Assembly (NCBI RefSeq): GCF_019925205.1
Contig: NC_083560.1
Coordinates: 22,959,145-23,023,144, forward strand
Direction: 5' to 3'
DNA length: 64,000 bases
From: Metopolophium dirhodum
Lineage: Eukaryota > Arthropoda > Insecta > Hemiptera > Aphididae
Position numbers and translations under genes: made by a program
Notes under the pieces: generated by a model
What the model saw: the letters and a program-made list of their open reading frames with translations, nothing else
Told to the model about the DNA's origin: nothing
Database searches by the model: none
Shown: positions 12,614-23,799 of the stretch, in pieces
Layout of the letters: the number at the start of each line of letters is the position of its first letter
Numbering within the stretch: position 1 is the first letter of the stretch

Positions 12614-13041
12614 TATATAATATTATGTTTTCAAAATATTAAGTGTATTAACGGTTTTTGAACTTTGGAGGAGTGATACTTAAATTTACGCTGTTTAACC
12701 AATTGTTCAATATATACATATTATGTAAACGAAATTGATATAGCAATTTAAAAATATAAACATTTTTTACATTCAGTTTCAGCAACAATTTACAAAAATG
12801 GTTTTCTTTCAACAATTATAACACACTATTATAGAGACCACAATTTTTATATTATTAACCATTTTTGTAAATTTCTGTTGAAACTCAATTCAAAAAATTT
12901 CTATATTTTTAAATAGTTTTCAATTTTCTTTATAAGATATATACATCGAACAATTGGTAAAACTGCGTATATTTAAGTATCATTCTCTAAAAGTTCAAAA
13001 ATCAATGCACCTAATATTTTGACAACATAATATTATTCTTT
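12614..13041. mobile_element. Foldback element (long terminal inverted repeats)
   Basis: The left arm (12614-12820) and right arm (12845-13041) are inverted copies: TTTTTGAACTTTGGAGGAGTGATACTT at left matches GTATCATTCTCTAAAAGTTCAAAAA inverted at right, and the match continues through AACCAATTGTTC and CATTTTTGTAAATT. Outside, AATATTATG.T.TCAAAATATTA extends the arms. There is no gene; the loop is about 25 bp. Confidence 0.75.
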
Positions 13042-13927
13042 AAGAAAATACTAAAAAAAAAATTATTTAATTATTTAGTATACGTTTTTACGCAAATAAG
13101 ATGAGTAAACGTAAAAATAAATATATTATAAAAATTATAATGAAAAGGTATAATATGGCTTTTATCGTGGTAATAATACATCAACTTATAAGTTATAATA
13201 ATATTTAATTGTATTAGTTTTGTAATATACAACTATACTTTAATGCTTTTTACTATATTTCGTTAATTAATATACTGTTTTTGTAAAAGAAAAGAAACTC
13301 TACAATTCCATATAGGTATTCAAACTGTACATTGTGTCTCCAAGGGTAACGCAAGTGATGGTTAAAGAAGCCACAGTACAGAAGAGGAAAGAAAACAATA
13401 ATGTCCATAATTTTGTTACGATGAATGAATGAATGATTAACATTATCCATTTTTGTATATAAAAATTTGGGAGCTGTTGTGAAGAGAAAAGTGTTTTAGG
13501 GTAAATTTTTTTGTTATGAAACAGCTTAATCTATAATAATTAAGACATATTATAAATTAAGTTTGATTTATTATTTAAAATTAAGTTTATTGAACAATTG
13601 TTTTTAATGGTAAAACGTGATTAATGATTACAGGGATCTGAACTTTTCACATTTCTTAGTGAGCCAAAAAATCTGATAAATTAAATGCAATCTGTAATGA
13701 AATACAAACAGGTGGGCAAGTGGGTGTCACTCTAGTGGTTACTATAGTGGGTCGCTGTAATGGATGGTGTTAAAATTCGATGATATAATATATTATAATA
13801 TATAATATATGGTAGGTATATAATTGTATAAGAAAAACGATTTTGAGCAAATACGGTCAGTCAGCCTATGATATTACCAAGTATATTTGATGATATTATT
13901 GTGAATAAAGTAATTTATGTATACCCT

Positions 13928-14386
13928 TGTAACAATTATAAATATAAATATGTTACATGACACCTATGTATATAATACGAACTCTACCGTATGCACGATT
14001 AACTGTTGACCGATATATTATTAATATTAAAACACACACATAATTGTAAGGCCTATAATGGCCAACACATACAATGTATTAGTAAGTTAGTTCGCTGTGC
14101 ACCTTTGACCTCAATAGACACTACGATTACCGGACTCCGTATGACTACGATACAGCTACATAGTATAATAGAACATAGTTGATATATTTGTGAGTATTAA
14201 TGTTTGTAAGTGTTTAGTAGACAATAAAACATAATTAAAACTGAAAAGGAATCCTAGTAATTTAAATATATTTAAGATCCTGATATCTACATATCTGCCC
14301 TTGGCTACGGTATTTATATCTATAGGATCCTACGATTCTCCCTGGATATCTTATATTTAACTAGTCGTTCCCCCGACCATGTTACA
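13928..14386 (+). repeat. Solo LTR with exact 4-bp target duplication
   Basis: 459 bp beginning TGTAACAATTATAA and ending CCATGTTACA, flanked by CCCT at 13924-13927 and 14387-14390. It sits inside a copy of the AT-rich interspersed repeat, splitting it between ...TTTATGTATAC and CTATTTACGTG. No internal retroviral region remains, as expected after LTR-LTR recombination. Related LTR copies lie at 45901-46357 and 35523-35701. Confidence 0.88.
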
Positions 14387-14740
14387 CCCTATTTACGTGA
14401 AACCTTGTTTCAAATTTTCAATCCTTAGCTATAAAATTTGACATTTTATAAATTTTTAACTACCTACAAAATAATTATAATACATTTTAAATTTGATAAA
14501 CATTGTCAACATTTGAACAATAATGCTTATAAAAAAAAATTGTGCCTATTTATCTTTCAAATGCTATTGTAACAATAGTTATTAATTAGAAGTCTTGTAT
14601 TACAAGTTCATGCTTTTTTACCCAACAAATAAAATTTTATGGATATTTATAGAAAAAAAAACTAAAAAAATTTAAAACTGACAATATCCGCAAACAGCTC
14701 AAAAACAGTCAAAATATTTTTGAAATTGTATGGTGTATAG

Positions 14741-15086
14741 TGTATACTATAGAGAAATACATTAATCGATGAAACTAGTGCTGCTTGTGTTTCACTGAAA
14801 ACTACCAACTATACTCCAGATATTAAAATGTTGTCTTCTAAAAAACAACAACAGAAATCACATTAATAAATGAAATAAAACTTTACATAGTATATATTAT
14901 TTATTTATTATTTATTTATTAAATTATATAGTATATACCTAATAAAATGTGAGTAATTATTGCATGCTTTTTCTTTTCATCTTACCTAGTAAAATTCATT
15001 TTTTTTTTTTGGTGGCACGCGAACATATTTCAAAAAACTTGATTTTAAATTTTGGCACTTGACCCAAAAAAGGTTTGCCACCCCTG
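14741..15086. mobile_element. Chimeric insertion: gag fragment plus a hAT-type end
   Basis: The 346-bp insertion is flanked by an exact 8-bp duplication GTGTATAG (14733-14740 and 15087-15094) within the AT-rich repeat. Its right end reads inward as CAGGGGTGGCAAACC, a typical hAT terminus, but the left end has no hAT sequence. Instead the first ~100 bp (14741-14842) match the start of the gag region next to the provirus at 45437-45540. The middle has no gene. Confidence 0.6.
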
Positions 15087-15400
15087 GTGTATAGGAAATG
15101 AAAATATAAACATGCAATACAATGTTCATGTATCTACAGTTATTCGTTTTCGAATTACAACAAAATAACAAAATCGCTACATGAGAAATCGGGTGAATAT
15201 CCAATCTTGTAAAAATATCAACTTCAAACGCTCATAAAAATGTAATTTGATTTGTATGTAGACATTTTTTTTTCGATAAAAGTAGGCAAACTTATGAGGA
15301 ATCTTGTATAACATTTTCAAATCTTAGATTTAAAAAGAAAATTTTTTTTGAACTCTCAACTCAAAATAATTTTCTAATTTTCGTGATTTTTTAAAAATAT

Positions 15401-16465
15401 AGTTTCTTTTATTGTATATCCATGGCATAGCTATTTTGTATAGGGGGAGGAGGGCCAAGTTTCACAAAAAATACAAAAAATACAAATACAATATGTCTTT
15501 TATTTACACTTTTTATTTTTTTATAAATCTTGATAAAATTCTAAGGTCAACACAGTCATTGGGGGCTATAGCCATCGATATATATATAAAATGTTATTAA
15601 TATTTTATGATAACTATATTGTGTATTTTATGTCATCTTTAACTATAATATTTATATAATGTTATAGTATTCTATAAGATGTATGACTGTTACTTGTAAT
15701 AAACTAATAAGATCTTGTCTCTTTTTTTCCATTGATGGGCTTATTGCCCGTTTAAAATTTAAAGAAATAAATAATATCATATTACAGCCAATATAGGTCG
15801 TCCCCTTACGCTGTCATTTTAATTCCTTAACGTGATAAAATGATATAGTGGGGGTACTATTGCAATAACCTTGTATATTTAAGCCATGGAAAAAACCAAA
15901 TATTTTACAAAATAATTGGAAAAAAAACAATTAGGGTTTTTTTTATTAATTTTCGATTCTTATTTTTTGCGAATCGATCTATTACTTTCTCTACCTTTAT
16001 CTATAAAAATGTCGAAATGAATGTGCATGTGAGTTAGAACAAGACGAAACATATAATTTATAAGTGTCCAATGTCCATTATATTAAAAACAATTTGGACT
16101 CTCCGAAATTTTTTTCAGTTTTCCCCTCGTGTAATGTATGTACTTACTTAACTAGATTTTAAGCCATCGTAATTTTTAAAAACTAAAAGAATCTTTCAGT
16201 GGTAAAATTATTCACAGTTAAAAGCATTGGAAATATTATTCTGAACACGATAGTAGTCAAACATAATATTAACATCAACCGATATAATTATTTTATAAAT
16301 AAAGAGTCAGCGAGCCAGGGACGTAAGTATAGATTATTAATAGGGGGGGGGGGGGTCGACTTAAATTATTAGTCGATCGAGTATTAGGCGATCGGCAGTG
16401 AACGTTTTAAATATAAATGAAAAACAATTTGAAATAAATAATTCTGATTGTATTTATATAATATA
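15401..16465. other. AT-rich intergenic DNA
   Basis: No gene. The 62-codon frame at 15412 is low-complexity. A run of G with GTCGAC lies near 16343-16360. Nothing else defined was found. Confidence 0.4.
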
Positions 16466-16469
16466 AATT

Positions 16470-16770
16470 ATAAAAAAGGTGGGTAAGTTGATGTCGCTCT
16501 GCTGTTCAGTAGTTTTCAAGTGGGTCACTGTAATGGATGGTGTTAAATTTGAATTCAATGATATAATATCATTGTATAAGAAAAACGGTTCTGAGCGAAA
16601 ACGGTCAGTCAGCCTATGATATTACTAGGTATATTTGATGATATTATTGTGAATAAAGTAATTTATATATTTACCTATTTACGTGGAACCTTGTTTTAAA
16701 TTTTGAATCCTTAACTATAAAAGTTGAACATTTTATAAATTTTCAACTACAAAATAATTGTTAAATTAGC
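16470..16770 (+). repeat. AT-rich interspersed repeat, head fragment
   Basis: GGTGGGTAAGTTGATGTCGCTC at the left, AACGGTTCTGAGCGAAAACGGTCAGTCAGCC, then GTGAATAAAGTAATTTATATA and CCTTGTTTTAAATTTTGAATCC in segments. Truncated at about 16770. Confidence 0.8.
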
Positions 16771-17501
16771 TGTTTGATGCTTAATCGACACGTTGTTGTT
16801 GGTACTGTCTAATCTTATGTGGCCTATCTAATTGCGTACGTTTAAAACGTGTAATACCTGTATGAATTAACAATGCAATATCGTTCGCAAAAATAATGAC
16901 AAACTTAATTTAAATAATATGTATATTATTATTTATTTATGCATTGAAATAAAATGTATTACCTTGTTCGATATTTCAAAAGTATAGTAGGTCATCTGCC
17001 TATACCTACGTCAGTATTTATAATACTTATATATCATTAGATGTTTCGTTCTATCGTGACATATATTAAACGTACTTTTTTCCAACCGAAAGTCACAATA
17101 TTGTTCGTTGTAAAACGTTCATCAGACGACGTTTATCGGACTATTTTGAAAAATTCAATTAGTTTTTTTTTTGTTATTCAACTTTGTTTCTCTATTATAT
17201 ACCTATGGTACCTTATATTATTAATGATTTAAATACTATATAGCTATTAATATTAGCCTATCAATATTTTATATCTCGTAAATATTATCTATCGGAGTAT
17301 AATAATTTATACTAAATATAATTAATTAGATATAAGATAATTATGTAATCATAATAATCGTATATTATTATATTATATTTTTGTAAAACCATTTCTAACG
17401 AATATAATTGTCCTTGGTATATTATATATTTTAATAACTCAGAAACTTCTAGTTACATCACATTCTTCAAAACAAAAATCATCTGCTCAACAGTGTATAT
17501 A

Positions 17502-17962
17502 CAGGGTGTAACAGATAGAACTGACTTTTGGAAAAACTTTTATTCCAATCAATATTAAATTTTTTTATGTTTAATTTAAAGTCACTGGCGCTACACATAC
17601 ATTATACAAAAAAATTATTTTATTTTTTTAATACTGAAAATAAAAAATTTTAAATTTGATTTAAATTTATTTGGATATATTCAAAATAGCCAATTTGTGA
17701 ATCTGAGTACAAGAACAATTTTGATAGTAAAAACATTTATCTAAGTCAAGTAATTTAAAATATATTTTTTATAATTATTTAAAATATCAATATTTTTTGA
17801 TTAAATAAATTTGGAACGTAGTAATTTTTTTCAAAATATTTTGGAAATTGCTGACTTGAGTATATTTCTTAAATTATTTACTAATAATATAATTTAAACA
17901 ATTTTTATCATACGTTTAAGTAGCATAATTTTTTTTTTCGGAAGGTTTTTTGTTACACCTTG
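17502..17962. mobile_element. MITE with TA target duplication (mariner/Tc1-like)
   Basis: Begins CAGGGTGTAACAGATAG and ends TGTTACACCTTG, an inverted match over CARGGTGTAACA, between TA dinucleotides at 17500-17501 and 17963-17964. The 461-bp interior is AT-rich and non-coding. Related sequence lies at 10430-11110. Confidence 0.65.
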
Positions 17963-17964
17963 TA

Positions 17965-18680
17965 TTTTACAATAACAGTACTTCCCTTTAATTGTATAAA
18001 AAAATCTAAATTATTGAAAACATGGCTTTTGAGTGTGTAAACTTAAAAATTACAAAAATTTTAATTTGAATAAATTTTAAATTTAAAAAAATGGCATTGA
18101 GCATGTTTGGAGATTGCCCTGTATAAACTATATATAAGTATTAATGCGGTTTGCTGGTTACTATGCAACTGCTTTGCTTTTTAACTACCACGGAGAAAAA
18201 AAATGTTTTCCGATGTTCAAACAGCACAGATCATTGGAAAAGTTAATAAATTCACATCCACTTCACGCAGAATCCAAAAGAGAGGAAAAGTTTTAAAAGT
18301 CGTACCCGCTTAAAAACTTGAGTCAGTTTCCCGTCAGCACAACAATGACTTTGTGTACAATACATATTATATATAATATTATTCCTTTAAATAATATGAT
18401 ATACATAATATTACGTAACTTCTTACCACCAACGTTTTCATACGCACGGTATCTACGCCTTGAGTTAGCAAGTAATAAATGATTCAGCCTGTTCAACAGT
18501 ACTAATAATAAATAATATATAATATACTAGTGTATACAGTTGTGGGTTAAACACTTTTTGTTTCTGAAAAAAAAAAACAAATTATGTATAAAAAAACAAA
18601 TGAACCAAATATAAAAAAACTGTCTTCATCGTTTGAAATGAAATGAATAATCGTTCAGCTACAGTTACAGTAAGAATAGA
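17965..18680. other. AT-rich intergenic DNA
   Basis: No gene or defined repeat recognised. A short GC-richer patch near 18220-18330 has no open frame of note. Confidence 0.35.
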
Positions 18681-18682
18681 AA

Positions 18683-19530
18683 AAAGGTGGATAAGTGGAT
18701 GTCGCTCTGCTGTACAGTAGGTTACAAGAGGGTTACTGTAATGGATATTTTTAAATTTGAATTCAATCATATAATATCATTGTATAAGAAAAACGATTCT
18801 GAGCGAAAACGGTCAGTCAGCCTATGATATTACCAAGTATATTTGATGATATTATTGTGAATAAAGTAATTTATATATAACCTATTTACGTGGAGCCTTG
18901 TTTTAAATTTTCAATCCTTAGCCATAAAAGTTGAACATTTTATAAATTGTCAACTACAAAATAGTTAATAAACTATAAATTTGAAAAAAGTTGTCAAAAT
19001 TTGAACTTTAAATGCTTATAAAATAAAATTGTGCCTAAGTATTTTTAATATTTTTCAACTGCTGTTAGGACGATATATCAGGAGCCTTATATTAAATTTT
19101 CACGCTTTTTTACCCAAAAATAAAATTTTATTGATATTTATAGAAATAAAAAACTAAAAAAATTGAAAACTGACAATGTTCGTATACAGCTCAAAATAAG
19201 TCAAAATATTTTCAACATTTTATGGTGTATAGAAAATGCTAATATAAAAATTCAGTGAAATTTTCAAGTATCTACAGTCATTCGTTTTTTAATTACAATA
19301 AAATAAGAAAATTGTTACATGAGAAATCGAGTGAATATCAAATGTTGTGAAAAAATACAAATTTCAGACGTTTAAATTTTAATTTACGTTTCTTGTATAC
19401 ATTTTTTTATTGATAAAGTTAGACAAACTTATGAGTAATCTTATATAACATTTTCAAATCTTAGATTTAAAAAGAAAATTTTTTTTAAATTCCCACCTCA
19501 AAATAATTTGCTAATTTTCCATAAAAATGT
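18683..19530 (+). repeat. AT-rich interspersed repeat, first cycle
   Basis: Complete head (AAAAAGGTGGATAAGTGGATGTCGC...), GATTCTGAGCGAAAACGGTCAGTCAG, and one full internal cycle to the TTGCTAATTTTCC block. The second cycle and the tail are missing. Confidence 0.82.
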
Positions 19531-20420
19531 TTTTGGGCTGGATACCTACGAAGAATTTTTTGTTTCTGACGGATTTTTCTTGAGGTTTTCGTTGTCATGG
19601 TTACTTTTAACCAAAACATATTAATGATTTAAAGTTTTCCTTGTAGAGGAAAATCACCGAGTATCGCTTTTATGTGCTAGTGTTTAAAACTGGAACTTGT
19701 GACATTGAAAATACATCACACACAAAAACGAAATCGTAAACTAAGCTAGGTACCTAGTTGCAATCATAACAGCATAGTAATATTAGTCATTATACTCGTA
19801 AGTTAATACTATAGTAAGTATATTATATACTAATTATGACATTTTAGGTTAGGAAACACGAACATTTATTTTGTCAAAGCGTATATTATAATATTATATA
19901 GACTTACATATTATTTTGAACTAAAATATTATATTTAACTATGTTTTTCCGCGTCTTTAGATTCTAAGTGGGTTTTAATGTCTATTATTTTTCATTAAAC
20001 AGTATTAAATTGTATATTATAATACGTCTTGGAAAAAAAGGTAATTTGTCAGGAATCGTTATTGTACTATATTATATTATAATATTAGATGCTAGTTTTT
20101 TTTTCGACGTTTCAGATCACATTTATTTTATAAAATATAGGTCCAAAACTGCTTTTACGAAAAACCAAAAATTTGAGCAAAAAATAATAAGCGGTTTTAG
20201 TGGCCGTAATATCAAATATAAACTCTGTTTAATTAAAATTAATGTATTTTTTTGTAATTTTATAATATTAATTTCTAAAATGTTAAATTTAATTCTTCAC
20301 TATAATATGTATTAAATTTCTGTTATTTAATATGATACTTTAAAATGGAAAAATTTCACTATATTCCTATATTTTGACTATACATACCTACTACTTTGTT
20401 ATTCATACCAACATTTATTA
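19531..20420. other. AT-rich intergenic DNA
   Basis: No supported gene. The 115-codon frame at 19968-20315 is Ile/Phe/Lys/Tyr-rich with base composition equal to its flanks, and has no motif. Confidence 0.35.
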
Positions 20421-20429
20421 TTTATATTC

Positions 20430-21600
20430 TTTCATTTATATTGGGGAACTGCTCCCCCAGCACAAGCTTTGCTTACCGGGGCTGCTGCAATGTTGTATTA
20501 TCATTTGATATTTTGATGTAAAAAAAAATTAATTTTGTTATTGCAAAATATATTATTATTATTATTATATATTTAAATGGGTTTGTACGGGCCGGAGTAT
20601 ATAATAATAATATACGAGTCCGGACACCAAACTCCCTTTTTTTACGCCACTAACACCTAGGTCTAAAAAATATAGAATGGAGGACTAGCTGGTGTGTAGT
20701 GTTGTAATAGCTCGAACAGTAGTGGTCGGGATCGCCTAGCAAATACTGTCGGCTATGTAGTGCTTGTTGTGTATTATGTGTAATTGTGTATTAATATGTG
20801 TATGTATGTGGGTGTGTGTACTATAAAATAAATATTAATAAAATGGTAACACGGTTTCTGGTAATTAAGTTGCTGTATAATACGCAAATTGAAATAATAG
20901 CAGTACAAATTATATATTAAAACTCACCGTAACACAAATGTATAAAAATTATATAATAATAATAATAAATGACCGGCCCTTATGGCCAACCGAAATAATA
21001 ATAATATATTGACGCAGCTATTTGAGCTGAAGCTCGTATAAAATAATATGCGGCCCTTCTGGCCAACAAATTAATAATAATAAAAAATATTTATAGCCCT
21101 TTTGGCCCAACAGTTAAATGTGTATAATAAATAAATAATAATAAAAATAATGATAAAACTCACAGTTTGTGGAGCGCAGACTAACTAGCTGGTCCTGTGG
21201 TATAATAGGGGTACAATACACGTAAATGACAAAAATAATAGTGTAATGATTGCCCTAATGGCTCACAATAATAAAGGGTATGGTTGTGCCTATACGGCGA
21301 CATATACTCGACGATTAACGCACATACAATAAAAAATAATAAATGAGTATTGCCCTTATGGCTCACAATAATAAAGAAAAAAATAATACAATTAATACGT
21401 ATATAATAAAAAATAGTTGACACACGTCGGTGTTCTCGGTAAGACGTACAAAACCGGGTAGATTCACGGCGGCCGTGCTAAATAATATTTGCATAGACAG
21501 GGCGGCGGCGTGCGATAACGTTTAATCTACATATTATATAACTCACAAAACACATTCAATACGAAAATAAAACAATACAAATATGGTGGTATGTGTGTGT
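20430..21600. repeat. Low-complexity region with recurrent GGCC-type motif and AAT tracts
   Basis: (AAT)n tracts alternate with the motif GCCCTT-T/A-TGGC(C): 20975-20987 (GGCCCTTATGGCC), 21052-21064 (GGCCCTTCTGGCC), 21096-21108, 21251-21262 and 21351-21362. A stem-loop (GCCGGAGTATAT ... ATATACGAGTCCGGA) lies at 20591-20625. The region also has an inverted CTCCCCCAGC / GCTGCTG-type patch at 20445-20500. It resembles the LTR or UTR of an unknown element, but no borders were found. Confidence 0.45.
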
Positions 21601-22400
21601 GAGACCAGCTGTCTTCAATGACCAGTGATAATTAACTATATAAAAATAATATTGTTGTTATGTTGCGGCGGCAACAGGGTTTTTTCTTATACGTTTAGCC
21701 TCCACTCAACTGCACTTATTATGCATATTCTTGTAATATAATCCTCAATGCACACATTTTCGAAATATTTATATAAATTGTATTAATTATGATTCACGCT
21801 TTATTGTTAATCATTTATAATATAATCATTAATTTAATTGCCCACTTTCCGTTAATATCAATTCAATGTTTGTGACGTATATATTTATAAGTATGGCTGA
21901 AAAATCACTAGATCCCAATTTATTTAAATATTATTTTCTTAAATTTCATAATTTATAAATATGCTCATTTGGCAAACTAATCAGAACGATTGGTGTGTAG
22001 GTACGTTACGATTTGACTATTTTGACTATAATACGTACACATAATTCAAAATTAAAATAATGCTTGAGACCACGAGAAGGAATAACAAATGTTTACATTT
22101 TTATTTTTTTTTCTTCAAACTTATAATATAGGTTGGGGGATACCATTATCGTTATTACTTTTACAAAAAAACAAATTCATCGTTTATTGATAGTCAAGTT
22201 CTTGGCGTACGTATCGACGACTCACGACTGTTTAAAATTGCTTGGTGAATTCCTTGAACAGATCGGACTTTTAAACTTTAGATTTTTCTTCCAACTGCGC
22301 GTAAAAAAAACGAGTTAAGAACATAAGCATCAAAAATGTTAGTGACGTATTATAACGTAAACAACATAATATTAAACGTTTAATTAAAATATTTCGAGGT

Positions 22401-22897
22401 TCACCATACCAATTTACTAAATGTTTCAAGTTTGGATTTTAAACCATCGGCGAGAGAATTCAGACTGTTCTTGGCAGAGGTGGTGTTATCGTCAATAATT
22501 TTGGTTATGTTACTTGTTAAGTCCATAAACTTTATTTCACCGAAGATCGATGTATATTCGGTTTCGGCGCTGGGTCTACCCTGGATCTAAATCGACACAT
22601 TAGTTGGTTATTTTGGATTTCATTTGAATTAATTATTAGATATGTATAATATAATTTGCATAATCATCTTTGACGTCGTATACAACGGAACTTGTATAAT
22701 TGACTCAGAAATTATTTAAGAGGAAAAAACGAAACAACGCAAAAATGCACCTATCGCACGTTATAGCTGCTCTGCTGTAGGTATAGTATTATATATTACG
22801 ATGATATTATTATATTATTAGAATATATTATTATGCTTACTTGAACAACAGCTACGAACACGATGGCGACGGCCAAAATCACTTTGCAGGCAACCAT
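22401..22897 (-). CDS. Small secreted protein of unknown function (80 aa, two exons)
   Basis: Exon 1 (22841-22897) gives the start Met and 19 residues, MVACKVILAVAIVFVAVVQ, a classic signal peptide: a short polar start, then a hydrophobic helix. A clean GTAAGC donor follows. Exon 2 (22401-22586) starts after a TTTAG acceptor in phase 0 and encodes 61 residues ending in TGA. The mature part is hydrophilic and Asn/Ser/Thr/Lys-rich, has no cysteine, one NIT glycosylation-type site, and a C-terminal amphipathic helix (SLADGLKSKLETFSKLVW). The first intron is about 254 bp. An ATTAAA lies just after the stop on the coding strand. GC content is well above the surroundings, as expected of a real gene. 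I recognise no family. Size and architecture resemble the many small secreted salivary or gut proteins of aphids, but that role is inference. Confidence 0.8.
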
Positions 22898-23340
22898 ATT
22901 ATAATTGTTTGTTGTGTCTAGTTGTCGACGTCGAACGGATGAAATATTAAAATATGTAATATCAAAGAGAATTTAAAGTGAATTGTAATATTATCTGTGT
23001 CACTGCTGACGGTGTTTCGAACAATACTGATTTAACCGACGGCGCATACACAGTGTACTTGGAAGGGACCTTTGAGTTTTCTGTTATTGAATGAATTGAC
23101 CCGACGGTTAAGTTGTGATTACAAATATATACACCGCGGCCCGGCGTTCGGATCGCCCGATAAATTGTTGAGAAAAACAAACACATCATAGGTACTATTA
23201 TTATTAAACGCCATACGTTACGTAAACGAGGCATCGCCGTGTTCCGGATTCAGAGTATACACCGTGAGCTCGGTGTTGAGCGGATGGACGAAGCCGCGAC
23301 AATGAGACAACAGACAGTTTCGCGCATGCCAACGATAAAA
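22898..23340 (-). promoter_or_regulatory. Likely promoter and 5' UTR of the small secreted-protein gene
   Basis: The 440 bp upstream of the start codon are GC-richer than the flanks and rich in CpG, and contain short TA-rich motifs near 22945-22960 that could serve as a core promoter. A 90-codon open frame at 22962-23234 on the same strand lies here. It has no recognisable domain and is more likely chance in a GC-richer stretch. No defined element was identified, so this is placement by context only. Confidence 0.3.
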
Positions 23341-23799
23341 GGAAGTATAACTGTTAGAAGAAATAAGTAATAACTGAGGTCTGAGCTAGCCGCCGGTCGT
23401 AGGTAGGTAATTAGAGCATAGGAATTACAACGACTAGTGTCTGGTAATCTGGAATTTTTTAAGTACTTTCGTATGTCAATAACGTAATTTGATACACTAC
23501 TAAGTTAATAAAAAAATAATATATTAATTCATCGCGAATACAATATTTTATAAATAGTAACTAAACTAAATGGATTTTGGATTTAGTTTTTTAACGTAGT
23601 TCAATGTATTTAACAATCTAGATTTTGATGGTTGAAAAATACATTTCAATATTCTATATTTCTATAACTCCCGAAGAAATGTTAACGGTGACGATGAGAT
23701 AAAATAATAGATTTATAATAATTGTATACTGATTCCATAAGTAGGGTTATGTAAAATAGGCCTAATAAAAGTTTACACGTACAACTAGTGACTTGAAAT

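Larger units (their letters stand above)
13690..15400 (+). repeat. AT-rich interspersed repeat, interrupted by a solo LTR and a chimeric insertion
   Basis: Head at 13713 (GTGGGCAAGTGGGTGTCACTC..), through the GATTTTGAGC block, to the Ca. 15390 TTTTCGTGATTTTT block. It is split by the LTR at 13928-14386 and the insertion at 14741-15086, both with exact target duplications, so the repeat is older than either. Confidence 0.8.

Noticed and set aside
13713..13760. tRNA- or SINE-like promoter boxes in the repeat head
   Set aside because: No A-box/B-box pair with proper spacing and no A-rich tail; the head does not resemble a tRNA.
19968..20315. 115-codon plus-strand frame
   Set aside because: Ile/Phe/Tyr/Lys-rich composition typical of random AT-rich DNA; no start context, domain or splice structure.
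20430..21600. Possible CRISPR-like or regularly spaced repeat
   Set aside because: Motif copies are imperfect and irregularly spaced, and the DNA is eukaryotic; a CRISPR array is not supported.
22962..23234. 90-codon minus-strand frame with a hydrophobic start, upstream of the secreted-protein gene
   Set aside because: Lies in the probable promoter and 5' region of that gene, has no motif, and is explained by locally higher GC content.
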